Shown: positions 17,742 through 25,701, counted from the first letter of the stretch. The stretch: 46,820 nt of DNA from Myxococcota bacterium (GCA_029941885.1 JAPYTP010000007.1:27790-74609); one strand, 5' to 3'. Translations and numbers: made by a program. The notes: a model not told the origin generated them from the sequence alone.

Positions 17742-18287
17742 TCAACCGGACTCACCGAAGTCGATCGCGCGCTTGGCCCGATAGTCGGCCATCGGAGAGA
17801 ACTCGGGTGCATCTCGAAACCGCGATTCGAGGTCGGTGAGAACTTCTTCGTCACTCATCGACGGATCCCATCCCTGGGCCTGCGGCTGTTTCACGTGCCA
17901 GGGCGTGTCACAGAAGATCTCGATGCCATTGCCTTCCGGATCCTTGAAATAGACCGACAGCGCGTTCCCGTGCGTGAGGGGAAGGCCGTCACCGACGCGT
18001 TCGTCCGCGGACACACGCTCGATCATCGCTTTCACCTCCGCGATCGAACCGACGCGGAAGGCCAGGTGTTCGAGGCTCGTCGCTTCTTCTGGACCCCGGA
18101 TCGAAGCGAAAGCGATCTGGTGATGATCGCTCGAACTTCCGCTGAGAAAGGCGATCTCCGGACCGGTGTCCCCGGGACCGAGGTAACCGCGATCTGCGAT
18201 CTCGAACTCGAGTACATCGCAGTAGAACTTGACCACCGCGTCGATATCCCGAACGCGGATCACGGCGTGCGACCAGCTGATATCCAT
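17742..18287 (-). CDS. VOC-superfamily protein, extradiol-dioxygenase-like
   Basis: 181 residues from the ATG at 18287, which has AGGAGGG seven bases upstream. The longer open frame reaching 18410 would overlap the amidohydrolase gene and is not favoured. Two beta-alpha-beta-beta-beta units are visible. Metal ligands fit His7 (WSHAVIRVRD), His74 (LEHLAFRV) and Glu123 (DPEGNGIEIF), the triad of the vicinal oxygen chelate fold. A His pair (55-56) also lies near the pocket. The C-terminal tail is extended beyond the fold, as in small single-domain catechol dioxygenase-like proteins. Ring cleavage is plausible beside a Rieske oxygenase, but glyoxalase or isomerase activity is equally compatible. 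Confidence 0.87.
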   Translation of the reverse strand: MDISWSHAVIRVRDIDAVVKFYCDVLEFEIADRGYLGPGDTGPEIAFLSGSSSDHHQIAFASIRGPEEATSLEHLAFRVGSIAEVKAMIERVSADERVGDGLPLTHGNALSVYFKDPEGNGIEIFCDTPWHVKQPQAQGWDPSMSDEEVLTDLESRFRDAPEFSPMADYRAKRAIDFGESG

Positions 18288-18369
18288 CTTCGACCCTCCT
18301 TGGCCCCGGCATCGACAAGTCTCGAGCCCATCAGCAGACGAGTGTGCTCGAGGATCGTCGGGTGCGATG

Positions 18370-20106
18370 CTATTTCTGCGCGCCCCGCACCAGTCGACCC
18401 GGCAGCGCACCGGTATGCTCGCCCTCGCGGAACGTCACCTGACCGGACACGACTGTCGCTTCGTAGCCCCGGGCCTTCTGAATGAAGCGCCCCGCTCCCG
18501 CCGGTAGATCGTTGGCGATCTCGGGGAGCTGATTCTCGAGACGATCGAGATCGATCACGTTGAGGTCGCCCTTCTTTCCAACTACGAGCTGGCCACGGTC
18601 GTTCAGGCCGTAGAGTTCGGCGGTGTCCGAGGTCATCTTCTTGACTGCCTTCTCGAGCGCGATCTTGGGCCCACGCGTGCGACTCTTCACCCAATGTTCG
18701 AGGAGCGAAGTCGTCATGCTCGCATCGCAGATCGCGCCGCAATGCGCGCCACCATCTCCGAGGCCAAACGCCGTGCGCGGATGTTCGAGCATCACGCGCA
18801 CGCTATCGAGGTTGTAGTCGCTGTAGTTGAGCAGTGTCAGCATCAGAAGCTGCTTCCCCTCGAGTTCGAGCAGCCAGTCGTAGAGCAGGTCGAAGGGGTC
18901 GCGACCCTCGTCCGCGGCGATCGCCTTCAGGCTCTCCTCTGGCGCGGGCTCATAATTCGGCGGATCTCCGAGACGGAAGATCTTGTCGATCCCGTTCTCG
19001 ATCATCTGCACCACGACCTTCATCTGCGGGATCGCGTAGAAGGAGTCCTCGGTGAGAATCTGCTCCCGGACCTCGGGTTTGCGAAGCTGCTCGACCTTTT
19101 CCTCGAGCGACAGGTCCTTCATCTTCATGTAGGTCGGTCGAAAGCTGAAGGGATGGAACGACTGATGTCCGATGAGCAGCGTATTCGGGCGCGCGCTCAC
19201 TTGCGGACGCAGGATCGCGCCGTCCTCCTCACCGGCCCGGTCACAGAGGTCGAGCAGTCGCTTCCAGTCCCGGGGAGCGACATCGTGCTGAACGAGGGCG
19301 AACGAAATCGGGCGCTGGATCTCGGCCGAGAGCCGCCGCATCCAATCAATTTCCTTGTCGGGCTTGGACATGTCCTCGCCCTGGATGCCAGCGGGCGCCA
19401 ATTCGACGATGCCCTCGCCGAGTTCTCCGAGGACGCGCGCGATTCCGAAGATCTCGTCCTCGGCTCCGTGGGTTCCGGGCACGACCTCACCGTCGACCGC
19501 GCGATGGACGATCGTCCGCGACATGGAGAACCCGAGCGCGCCGGCCTGGATGGCCTCCTTCACGACGGCGGCCTGTTTCTCGATATCCTCCGGCGTGGCC
19601 GGCTCGTTCTTCGCGCCGCGCTCTCCCATCACGTATGCACGGACCGCACCGTGGGGCACCTGGGTCCCGATATCCATCGCGTATCGCCGCCGATCGAGTG
19701 CATCGAGGTACTCGGGGAAGGTCTCCCATTCCCATTCGATGCCCTCGTGGAGAGCGGTCCCGGGGATATCCTCTACACCCTCCATCAGACCGATCAAGAA
19801 ATCCTGCTTGCCGGGCGCGACGGGCGCGAACCCGACCCCACAATTCCCCATGACGAGCGTCGTCACGCCGTGCCAGGCCGTGGGAGTCAGGAGGCTGTCC
19901 CAGGTCGCCTGTCCGTCATAGTGCGTATGAATGTCGACGAAACCCGGCGTCACGATCTTGCCGACGGCGTCGATCTCGTGACGGCCCCGTTCCGACACGG
20001 TACCGACTTCGGCCACCTTGCCGTCCTGAATGGCGACGTCACCGCTGAAGGGTGCGGCTCCGGTACCGTCGACGACAGTGCCTCCTCGAACGACCAGATC
20101 GTACAT
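18370..20106 (-). CDS. Amidohydrolase, N-acyl-D-amino-acid deacylase (D-aminoacylase) family
   Basis: A 578-residue metallohydrolase. It begins with the small beta domain (MYDLVVRGGTVVDGTG), then the metal motif PGFVDIHTHYDGQ with HxH. TTLVMGNCGVGFAP with the conserved Cys follows, then FALVQHD and the C-terminal GDGGAHCGAICDAS with the catalytic Asp region. The last part (GLNDRGQLVVGKKGDLNVIDL) closes the beta domain. Members hydrolyse N-acyl D-amino acids or other amides; in catabolic clusters this annotation often covers hydrolases of unknown substrate. AAGGAG precedes the ATG. It is the third gene of the Rieske operon, 75 bp after the ferredoxin. Confidence 0.9.
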   Translation of the reverse strand: MYDLVVRGGTVVDGTGAAPFSGDVAIQDGKVAEVGTVSERGRHEIDAVGKIVTPGFVDIHTHYDGQATWDSLLTPTAWHGVTTLVMGNCGVGFAPVAPGKQDFLIGLMEGVEDIPGTALHEGIEWEWETFPEYLDALDRRRYAMDIGTQVPHGAVRAYVMGERGAKNEPATPEDIEKQAAVVKEAIQAGALGFSMSRTIVHRAVDGEVVPGTHGAEDEIFGIARVLGELGEGIVELAPAGIQGEDMSKPDKEIDWMRRLSAEIQRPISFALVQHDVAPRDWKRLLDLCDRAGEEDGAILRPQVSARPNTLLIGHQSFHPFSFRPTYMKMKDLSLEEKVEQLRKPEVREQILTEDSFYAIPQMKVVVQMIENGIDKIFRLGDPPNYEPAPEESLKAIAADEGRDPFDLLYDWLLELEGKQLLMLTLLNYSDYNLDSVRVMLEHPRTAFGLGDGGAHCGAICDASMTTSLLEHWVKSRTRGPKIALEKAVKKMTSDTAELYGLNDRGQLVVGKKGDLNVIDLDRLENQLPEIANDLPAGAGRFIQKARGYEATVVSGQVTFREGEHTGALPGRLVRGAQK

Positions 20107-20181
20107 CGCTAGCTCCTTCTCACGTCGGGTTTGCGTTCTCTACGTGTCTCGACTCGTGCCGCGCGCCTTCTTTCCGACCCG

Positions 20182-20514
20182 TCAGTCCGGCAGTCCGACG
20201 TGCCAGCGATCCCCTTCTGCGCGAACCGGAAAGCAGGTTCCGGGCCGACGAATCGGCAGGCCCCGTGGCGATCCATCTCGCAGATCCATCAGTCCGCCGT
20301 GAAGTGGACACTCCAGGATCGTACCCCTGATCAGCCCGCCCTTCATCGAAGCCTTCACATGGGGACATTCGTCGCGTACGACGTAGGGCGTCCCCTCAGC
20401 GTTGCAGAGCAACAGCTCGAGTTCCCCGACGGCGAAGACATCCGTCTGCCCGAGCGGTGGCAGCGCGATCGGAATCTCGATCCATCGCAGGGACTCGTCG
20501 GGTCGGTCGCTCAC
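20182..20514 (-). CDS. Rieske [2Fe-2S] ferredoxin
   Basis: A 110-residue Rieske protein that starts with GTG at 20514; the GTGA sequence overlaps the oxygenase stop by 4 bp. The cluster ligands are Cys50 and His52 (ECPH) and Cys69 and His72 (CPLH), spaced as in biphenyl-dioxygenase-type ferredoxins. The flanking GTILECPLHGGLMDLRDG matches the family, as does the overall size. It probably passes electrons to the Rieske oxygenase encoded just before it. The open frame continues upstream into the oxygenase gene, which hides the true start. No ferredoxin reductase gene lies nearby, so the reductase must come from elsewhere. Confidence 0.9.
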   Translation of the reverse strand: MSDRPDESLRWIEIPIALPPLGQTDVFAVGELELLLCNAEGTPYVVRDECPHVKASMKGGLIRGTILECPLHGGLMDLRDGSPRGLPIRRPGTCFPVRAEGDRWHVGLPD

Positions 20515-21791
20515 GCCGATGCTGCGCCCGCTTCGAGGTATCCCTCGAGGGTCTTGTGGTGATGGAGGATGCGAACCTCCTGCGTGCCGAGATGGAGGTT
20601 CTCGAAGGCCCCCGAACGCATCCCAGCCTGGATTCGCGGCAGGTTGTAGAGATCCTCGTCGAGGAGGTCCCCACCGTCGCATTCCCCGTCCAGGGTGTCG
20701 CCGTTTGCCGTCGAGTAGAACTGCTTCTCCGGTCGTGGCACGTCGATTCCAGGTGCGTTCATGATGCTGATGAAATCGAAAAACATCTTGTTCGGGTCCT
20801 GTGGGTGCGGGCGGTGCATGAACACCCACGTGAAGAGAGCATGGGTATTGAAGGTCATGTTCGGGAAGACCGTGTAGTGGAAATCGTCGCAGAGCTGCGA
20901 CTCGTTCAGATCCTCGAGATTCGCGCCCATCGTCGGCGCGATCTTCCGCTGCGCCTCGGCGAAGACGCTGCGCGCTTCATCGGGGCTCCCCTCGAAGTCC
21001 TTGATGCCGACCCTCTCGAGAAACATCTCCTTGATCTCCGGCGTTACCGTATTCGCGCCCGGATGCCGCAGACTCGTCTGGACCTCGGGGAAGATCATTC
21101 GAGTATGTTTGTCGTAGCAATCGTAGAGGGTTCGCGTGTCGTCACTGAACGCGAGCGTCCAAGTATGGGTAGCTGCGAGATGGTAGGCCTCGTTGAACGC
21201 GTCGACGCAGGTCTTCCAGTTACATTCGATCTCGATCGTGCAGTCGTAGGCGATCTTCCAGTCTTCGAAATGGTAGGGATCCAGGTGCTCCGGAATCACG
21301 CCGAGGTAGTCGATCAAAGGCCCGGCCTCCGGATCGAGATTCACGAAGACGAAACCCGCCCACTCCTCGCAGCGAACAGGACGGAGCGAGAGCTTCTCCG
21401 TGTGGACGCCCTGTGGAAAACACTCGGCGTCCAGCGCCGCGATGAGAGTTCCATCGAGTTCGTATTCCCAGCCGTGGAAGAGGCAGGAAAACTTCTCTGC
21501 GTGACCGCGACCGGGCTCTCGAAGGCGATTGCCGCGATGCATGCAGACGTTGTAGCGGGCGCGGATGGATCCATCCGGCTGCCTGACGACGAGAATCGAC
21601 TCGGTACCGAGTTCGTAGGTGAAGTAGTCACCCGGCCGCGACAGATCCGAGGCGCGCCCCGCGCAGGTCCAGGTCTTCGTCCACATGTGATCCCACTCGC
21701 GCTGCGCGTATTCGCTGCTCGTATAGCGGGACTTCGGGATCGGAACGTATTCGAGGCCAGGATCGGGGGCGCGTTGCATTGGCGTGGGCAT
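20511..21791 (-). CDS. Rieske aromatic-ring-hydroxylating oxygenase, large (alpha) subunit
   Basis: 426 residues from the ATG at 21791, which has GGAGGAG six bases upstream; an ATG at 21848 lacks such a site. The Rieske cluster ligands are Cys83/His85 (CMHRG) and Cys103/His106 (CLFHGWEYEL). The mononuclear iron site shows Asp197, His204 and His209 in VDAFNEAYHLAATH. The third ligand is an Asp in the region of QLCDDFHYTVFPNM. No small beta subunit is adjacent, so a homotrimeric oxygenase is likely. Substrates of this broad family include aromatics, steroids and quaternary amines. It is the first gene of a leftward operon with its ferredoxin, an amidohydrolase and a VOC protein. Confidence 0.92.
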   Translation of the reverse strand: MPTPMQRAPDPGLEYVPIPKSRYTSSEYAQREWDHMWTKTWTCAGRASDLSRPGDYFTYELGTESILVVRQPDGSIRARYNVCMHRGNRLREPGRGHAEKFSCLFHGWEYELDGTLIAALDAECFPQGVHTEKLSLRPVRCEEWAGFVFVNLDPEAGPLIDYLGVIPEHLDPYHFEDWKIAYDCTIEIECNWKTCVDAFNEAYHLAATHTWTLAFSDDTRTLYDCYDKHTRMIFPEVQTSLRHPGANTVTPEIKEMFLERVGIKDFEGSPDEARSVFAEAQRKIAPTMGANLEDLNESQLCDDFHYTVFPNMTFNTHALFTWVFMHRPHPQDPNKMFFDFISIMNAPGIDVPRPEKQFYSTANGDTLDGECDGGDLLDEDLYNLPRIQAGMRSGAFENLHLGTQEVRILHHHKTLEGYLEAGAASA

Positions 21792-21906
21792 CGGGGCTCC
21801 TCCGTAAGCGCTGCCCGATGCTCTCACCTCGACCGGTCCGGCGCTCAAGCACGGTGCGCACCGATCCGAAAGCCGATGGGCACGCGATGAAAGTCAGTCT
21901 ACAGAT

Positions 21907-21924
21907 ATTGATCAATGAGTCAAT
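21907..21924. promoter_or_regulatory. Palindromic operator candidate upstream of Rieske operon
   Basis: ATTGATCAAT (21907-21916) is a perfect 10-bp palindrome in an A/T-rich stretch. ATTGA (21907-21911) also pairs with TCAAT (21920-21924) across 8 bp. It lies about 115 bp upstream of the oxygenase start and just beyond the end of the TetR gene, so it could serve that regulator. Confidence 0.4.
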
Positions 21925-21992
21925 AAATTGAAATTCCTCATCGATTCTAGGGATCTGTATCTCTCATCCGGACGTCCCAGGATCGACCGGGC

Positions 21993-22640
21993 CTACAGGA
22001 GCTGGCCCCGAAGCAGTCGCTGGCAGAGACGAAGCATCTCGTCATGATCCTCCGGCTCGGGGACGAGGCCGTGAAACCAGGACAGGCCGAATGAAATGGC
22101 GGTCAATAGGCGCACGGTTCCCTCGATCTCGAGCCTACGATCGATCTCGCCTCGGCTCACCCCCTCTTCGAGCCAGGCCCGGAAGAGTTCGGAAACGGGA
22201 TCCTGCGTCGGTCCGAGAGATGACGCGAGTTCTGGCGAGCGTCGCAGCTCCATCGGCGACCCCGCGAGAAACTCGGCCAGACCGGGATGTTCTCTATTCA
22301 GCATGACATTGGCCTCGAGAGCCGCACAGAGGCGATCGACGCAGCTTCGCTGCTCCTTCGCCGCAGCCATATACGCCGCAAGCAGAATCTCGACGCTCTC
22401 TTCGAGTGCGGCGCGGAAGAGGGCCGCCTTCGAGTCGAACCAGTGATAGAGCGCCGATGCCGTGACATCCGCCGCTTCCGCGATCTGCTTGTTGCTCGCG
22501 CCCGAATATCCCGCCGCCGCGAATGCGTGCCGCGCCGCAGCGAGGATCCGTCCACGCGTCTCCGCGCTCGCCGCAGCCGACGGTCGACCGACCCGACCGC
22601 GTTCTCTTCCCGCCGGGCTCACCCCTGCTCGTCTCGTCAT
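21993..22640 (-). CDS. TetR/AcrR-family transcriptional regulator
   Basis: A 215-residue repressor-type protein. A basic leader precedes the DNA-binding domain: TRGRILAAARHAFAAAGYSG, then SNKQIAEAADV and the recognition helix ASALYHWFDSKAALF. The rest is a helical ligand-binding domain. It is transcribed in the same direction as the Rieske operon and sits 201 bp upstream of it, so it may control that operon through the palindrome at 21907. No good ribosome site precedes the ATG. The ligand is unknown. Confidence 0.92.
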   Translation of the reverse strand: MTRRAGVSPAGRERGRVGRPSAAASAETRGRILAAARHAFAAAGYSGASNKQIAEAADVTASALYHWFDSKAALFRAALEESVEILLAAYMAAAKEQRSCVDRLCAALEANVMLNREHPGLAEFLAGSPMELRRSPELASSLGPTQDPVSELFRAWLEEGVSRGEIDRRLEIEGTVRLLTAISFGLSWFHGLVPEPEDHDEMLRLCQRLLRGQLL

Positions 22641-22722
22641 GTGACAAGACTAGCGGAGGGTCCCCCGCGCGGCGTGGCGGTCCAGTAGGCGCCGCACGAA
22701 ACGATGGACAATCCGGGGAGCT

Positions 22723-23865
22723 CTACAGGATACAAGCCTCGCCCGGAGGCGTGCAGATTCCGAGCAACGGATTGCAGCAGGTCGTGCCGACGGCGCATGT
22801 CGTCGCACCGCATGTAGCGGGCGGCAGATGCGAGCAGGCACCGGGATGATCCAGCGCCGCCTGTGCGCGTTGGCGGTGGCAGTCATTCGAATAGGTCAGG
22901 CCGTCACAGCCACAGACGGGATCGTAGATCTCGATACACGCCTCGGAAATGTCCTCACAGGTCCCCGGGAGATCGGCGATCATGCAGGTCCCGGCGGGCT
23001 GCTCGCAGAATTCCCTGGGTTCACAGGAGGGATTGGGAGGAAACGTGAAACCGCCGCAAGCACGCGAACTGCCTCCTTCCACCTTGGTGTAAAACTCGCT
23101 CGTGACGAGCTTCCTCCCAATGCCGGCAGGCCCCTCGATCTTGCGACGACGGCCGAACCCGATCAGTCCCGGTCCGGAGGAGAGTTCGCTGAATCCAAAC
23201 CCGATCTGTTCGGACGTCGCGCCCGATGATCCCAGATCGATGCCATGCAGCCAGAAAACGACTTGCCGGTTGAGCTTGAAGCTGACCAGAGTCGGACAGG
23301 GGTAGGTGATGCAGACGATGCCGCTTGGGGTGACGCCGAAATAGCGCCCGCGATCGCCCTGGTTCCCAGTGACGCCTCGCCAGGCGTCCGTCGCCACCAG
23401 CGTCGAAATCTCGATCCCCGTCCCGAATTCGACCGATTCGAGGCCACCGCGAACGAGCACGCGCTTGGCAGAGAAATCCGCGTGCAGCTGCGCTTCTTCC
23501 TCGGTCGAGAGGCCGAGGGCCGAGAAGTCGACGATCCCCACATAACACTCCCGTTCGCGAGTCCCGTCCGGGCATCTCAACTTCTGCTTATTCACTCGTT
23601 CGACGAAGACGCCGCCGCAGATTGGTGAAGGACAGAGGCGAGGGTCGAGGCGCGTCACACGGTAATAGGTCGCTCGCGGAAAGCCATCCTGCTCCTGGGT
23701 GTCGACAGCAGCATCGGGGCCAAAGGGCCCGATCCCATTTGCTGCGGGCGCGATCAGGCCGATCGAGAACAGCGCGACCGCGACTGAGGTGAGCCGGATC
23801 GCGCGGCCGCGCTGGGCGCAGCCCGATCGCGCTGTGGTGGGGGAACGCGAAATCACTTTCAGCAT
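22723..23865 (-). CDS. Secreted Kazal-type protease-inhibitor-domain protein (DUF6748-like N-terminal part)
   Basis: About 380 residues from the ATG at 23865. The in-frame ATG at 23964 would put a hydrophilic extension before the signal peptide and overlaps a palindrome. A basic region then a hydrophobic stretch (LTSVAVALFSIGLIAPAANG) form a signal peptide. The mature N-terminal part has paired Cys motifs (LCPSPICGGVFVERVN) and resembles the domain I know as DUF6748. The C-terminal part has many Cys and a Kazal-like unit: C-x(7)-C, then YDPVCGCDGLTYSNDC, then C. A last Cys-rich tail (CGATTCAVGTTCC) follows. Export and a protease-inhibitor or adhesion role are inferred. Kazal domains are unusual in bacteria but recur in myxobacteria-like genomes. 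Confidence 0.82.
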   Translation of the reverse strand: MLKVISRSPTTARSGCAQRGRAIRLTSVAVALFSIGLIAPAANGIGPFGPDAAVDTQEQDGFPRATYYRVTRLDPRLCPSPICGGVFVERVNKQKLRCPDGTRERECYVGIVDFSALGLSTEEEAQLHADFSAKRVLVRGGLESVEFGTGIEISTLVATDAWRGVTGNQGDRGRYFGVTPSGIVCITYPCPTLVSFKLNRQVVFWLHGIDLGSSGATSEQIGFGFSELSSGPGLIGFGRRRKIEGPAGIGRKLVTSEFYTKVEGGSSRACGGFTFPPNPSCEPREFCEQPAGTCMIADLPGTCEDISEACIEIYDPVCGCDGLTYSNDCHRQRAQAALDHPGACSHLPPATCGATTCAVGTTCCNPLLGICTPPGEACIL

Positions 23866-23962
23866 CGGAGCATGTCCCTTTAAACCAACCGGTCCCCAGG
23901 ATAAACCACGCAGCGGCGTCATCGACACGAAATCGCGGTCCGCTGAGGGCGTTTCGACGGCC

Positions 23963-23978
23963 ATTTCCAGTTGGAAAT
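23963..23978. promoter_or_regulatory. 16-bp near-perfect palindrome upstream of the Kazal gene
   Basis: ATTTCCA-GT-TGGAAAT has 7-bp perfect arms around a 2-bp centre. It lies about 100 bp upstream of the chosen start of the Kazal gene, where an operator would be expected. A second inverted repeat, TCACCCCC/GGAGGTGA with one mismatch, lies at 23987-24007. Confidence 0.4.
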
Positions 23979-24101
23979 CCGTTCACTCACCCCCATCGTG
24001 GAGGTGACCGCCTCCGGCTGCGGCCCCTGGGCGCGGTGCGGTGGCCCCCTCCCAAAGCCACGAATAATGTCCCTCCCCGCGCCCCTCACACTCTCCGGAG
24101 G

Positions 24102-24120
24102 GTGCTCGTTCGGCGAGCAC
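24102..24120. promoter_or_regulatory. Inverted repeat, candidate enhancer site for a sigma-54 activator
   Basis: GTGCTCG-TTCGG-CGAGCAC has 7-bp perfect arms. Its centre lies about 155 bp upstream of the -12 element of the sigma-54-like promoter, a normal distance for an activator bound upstream. It does not match the NtrC consensus (GCAC...GTGC): the half-sites run the other way. As RNA it would also fold into a hairpin. Confidence 0.35.
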
Positions 24121-24251
24121 TCTGCCCATCGGATGAGCAGATAAGGGCACACTCCCCGCACCGAAAGCGGACGAGGTGTCCTCGAAAGAGCCCTCAGTCG
24201 CTTTTCAGCCCGCATTTGTCTCCGCCGGGCGATTGAGATCCGTCGCTGTCT

Positions 24252-24268
24252 TTGGCACAGTCGTTGCT
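24252..24268 (+). promoter_or_regulatory. Sigma-54 (RpoN) -24/-12 promoter for glnII
   Basis: TTGGCACAGTCGTTGCT matches the sigma-54 consensus YTGGCACGRNNNTTGCW at all defined positions but one (A for G after GGCAC). The invariant GG (24254-24255) and GC (24266-24267) are correctly spaced. Transcription would begin near 24279 and run toward the glutamine synthetase gene. Control of glnII by sigma-54 and NtrC is known in rhizobia, which supports the reading. Confidence 0.75.
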
Positions 24269-24512
24269 TCATTTCCGGTGGATTGTGGAGCTCGACCCAC
24301 CGCCCAGAGTCGCCGCTTTGACGCATCCTCCCGGATGTGGGTCAGAGGGCGAGCGGGCCACGGCAAGAACCCGGTTGTGCTCGTGCTCGGCGCCCGCCTT
24401 GCGGAGACGAACACGGCACCTGGGAGCGCCTCCGCGAACGGAAGATAAAAATAGGAATCACGCTCCCTGAACCCGAATCGACACTCCAAGCAAGCTGCAA
24501 GCTCTTGAGAGA

Positions 24513-24539
24513 CTGACCTGCCGAGTCGGCATGAGTCAG
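24513..24539 (+). other. Hairpin in the glnII leader
   Basis: An inner inverted repeat TGCCGA-G-TCGGCA (24519-24531) is flanked by outer arms CTGAC (24513-24517) and GTCAG (24535-24539). As RNA this gives a two-part stem ending about 40 nt before the glnII ATG. It might affect translation or serve as a protein-binding site. Confidence 0.35.
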
Positions 24540-24578
24540 CCCCCGATTCACCGAACGAAGGAATGGAGGTCCCCCCGA

Positions 24579-25604
24579 ATGGGCACCAAGGCGAAGCTCG
24601 AATACATCTGGCTTGACGGTTACAAGCCTACGCAGAGCCTGCGAAGCAAGACGAAGGTCGTCGAGGACTTCAGCGGCAAGCTCGAAGATGCCCCGATCTG
24701 GGCCTTCGACGGCTCCTCGACGGAGCAGGCCGAGGGCAACGACTCGGACTGCGTGTTGAAGCCGGTCTCGGTCTATCCCGATCCCGGTCGCAAGAACGGT
24801 TGGCTCGTGATGAACGAGGTCTTGAATGCCGATTCGACACCGCATGAGTCCAACGGCCGCGCGACGATCGATGACGACGACGAAGATTTCTGGTTCGGAT
24901 TCGAGCAGGAATACTGCATCTGGGACAATGAGACGGATCTGCCGATCGGCTTCCCGGCTGGTGGCTTCCCAGCTCCCCAGGGCCAGTACTACTGCTCCGT
25001 CGGTGCCGCCAACGCGATCGGTCGCGAGATCGTCGAAGAGCATCTCGACCTCTGCTTGGATGCCGGCCTCAACGTCGAAGGCATCAACGCCGAAGTGATG
25101 TGCGGTCAGTGGGAATATCAGGTCTTCGCGAAGGGTGCCAAGAAAGCCGGAGACGAGACCTGGGTCTCTCGCTACCTGCTCGAGCGAACGGCGGAGCGAT
25201 ACGGCTATTCGATCAACCTGGAACCCAAGCCGGTCAAGGGCGATTGGAACGGTTCGGGCATGCACGCGAACTTCTCGAACACCCTACTGCGCACCTGCGG
25301 AAGCCAGCCTGCCTTCGAGCAGGTCTGCAAGGCCTTCGAGCCCGTCATCGCGGAACACATCGCAGTCTACGGGGCCGACAACGATCAGCGCCTGACGGGT
25401 GCCCACGAAACCGAGTCGCTCGATCAATTCAGCTACGGCGTATCCGACCGCGGCGCTTCGATTCGCATCGGGATCGCGACGGTCGAAGCCGGATGGAAGG
25501 GCTGGCTCGAGGATCGTCGCCCGGCCTCGAACGCCGACCCCTACAAGGTGGCCAGTGTCATCGTGAAGACGGCCAAGGCCGCGAGCGCCAGCGTCAAGAT
25601 CTAG
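24579..25604 (+). CDS. glnII: Glutamine synthetase type II (eukaryote-type, GSII)
   Basis: 341 residues from the ATG at 24579 with GGAGG nine bases upstream. An in-frame ATG at 24531 lies inside a hairpin and would add residues not found in the family. It makes glutamine from glutamate, ammonia and ATP in the cytosol. Family marks run the full length: KLEYIWLDGYKPTQ start, WAFDGSSTEQAEG, metal-binding FGFEQEYCI, GINAEVMCGQWEYQV, GDWNGSGMHANFS, then RLTGAHETESLDQFSYGV and DRGASIRIG. Length is that of GSII (about 340), not the 470 of GSI, and no adenylylation-site region is present. A sigma-54-like promoter lies upstream, so nitrogen limitation probably controls it. Confidence 0.95.
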   Translation: MGTKAKLEYIWLDGYKPTQSLRSKTKVVEDFSGKLEDAPIWAFDGSSTEQAEGNDSDCVLKPVSVYPDPGRKNGWLVMNEVLNADSTPHESNGRATIDDDDEDFWFGFEQEYCIWDNETDLPIGFPAGGFPAPQGQYYCSVGAANAIGREIVEEHLDLCLDAGLNVEGINAEVMCGQWEYQVFAKGAKKAGDETWVSRYLLERTAERYGYSINLEPKPVKGDWNGSGMHANFSNTLLRTCGSQPAFEQVCKAFEPVIAEHIAVYGADNDQRLTGAHETESLDQFSYGVSDRGASIRIGIATVEAGWKGWLEDRRPASNADPYKVASVIVKTAKAASASVKI

Positions 25605-25626
25605 GGCATCGTCAAGGCGAAGGACA

Positions 25627-25665
25627 TTCGGCCGACTCGACTTTCAGTCGCGCCGGAAGGCCGAA
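25627..25665. other. Compound hairpin after glnII
   Basis: TTCGGCC (25627-25633) pairs with GGCCGAA (25659-25665), and an inner CGACT-TTC-AGTCG hairpin lies at 25638-25650. It begins 23 bp after the glnII stop. No T-run follows on the plus strand, so termination of glnII there is possible but not proven. Confidence 0.45.
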
Positions 25666-25671
25666 AAAGAA

Positions 25672-25701
25672 CGGGGCGTCCGATTTCATTCGGGCGCCCC
25701 G
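25672..25701 (-). terminator. Intrinsic terminator for the leftward serine hydrolase gene
   Basis: CGGGGCGTCCGA (25672-25683) pairs fully with TCGGGCGCCCCG (25690-25701), with one G-U pair and a 6-base loop. Read on the minus strand the stem is followed by TTCTTTTTCGG, the T-rich tail of an intrinsic terminator, about 85 bp after the hydrolase stop. It may also block read-through from glnII. Confidence 0.8.

Larger units (their letters stand above)
23979..24578. other. 600-bp non-coding region between Kazal and glnII genes
   Basis: No gene can be supported here on either strand. The region holds an inverted repeat at 24102-24120, a sigma-54-type promoter at 24252-24268, and a hairpin at 24513-24539 close to the glnII start. 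From the predicted sigma-54 start site to the glnII ATG the leader would be about 300 nt. Confidence 0.7.

Noticed and set aside
18288..18410. Longer start for the VOC protein
   Set aside because: It would overlap the amidohydrolase 3' end and lacks a ribosome site, while ATG 18287 follows AGGAGG.
24030..24250. Canonical NtrC binding sites upstream of the sigma-54 promoter
   Set aside because: No GCAC...GTGC dyad with correct spacing was seen; the only strong repeat has the opposite orientation.
24279..24578. Glutamine or other riboswitch in the glnII leader
   Set aside because: Only simple hairpins were found; none of the conserved sequence blocks of the glnA or downstream-peptide motifs could be recognised.
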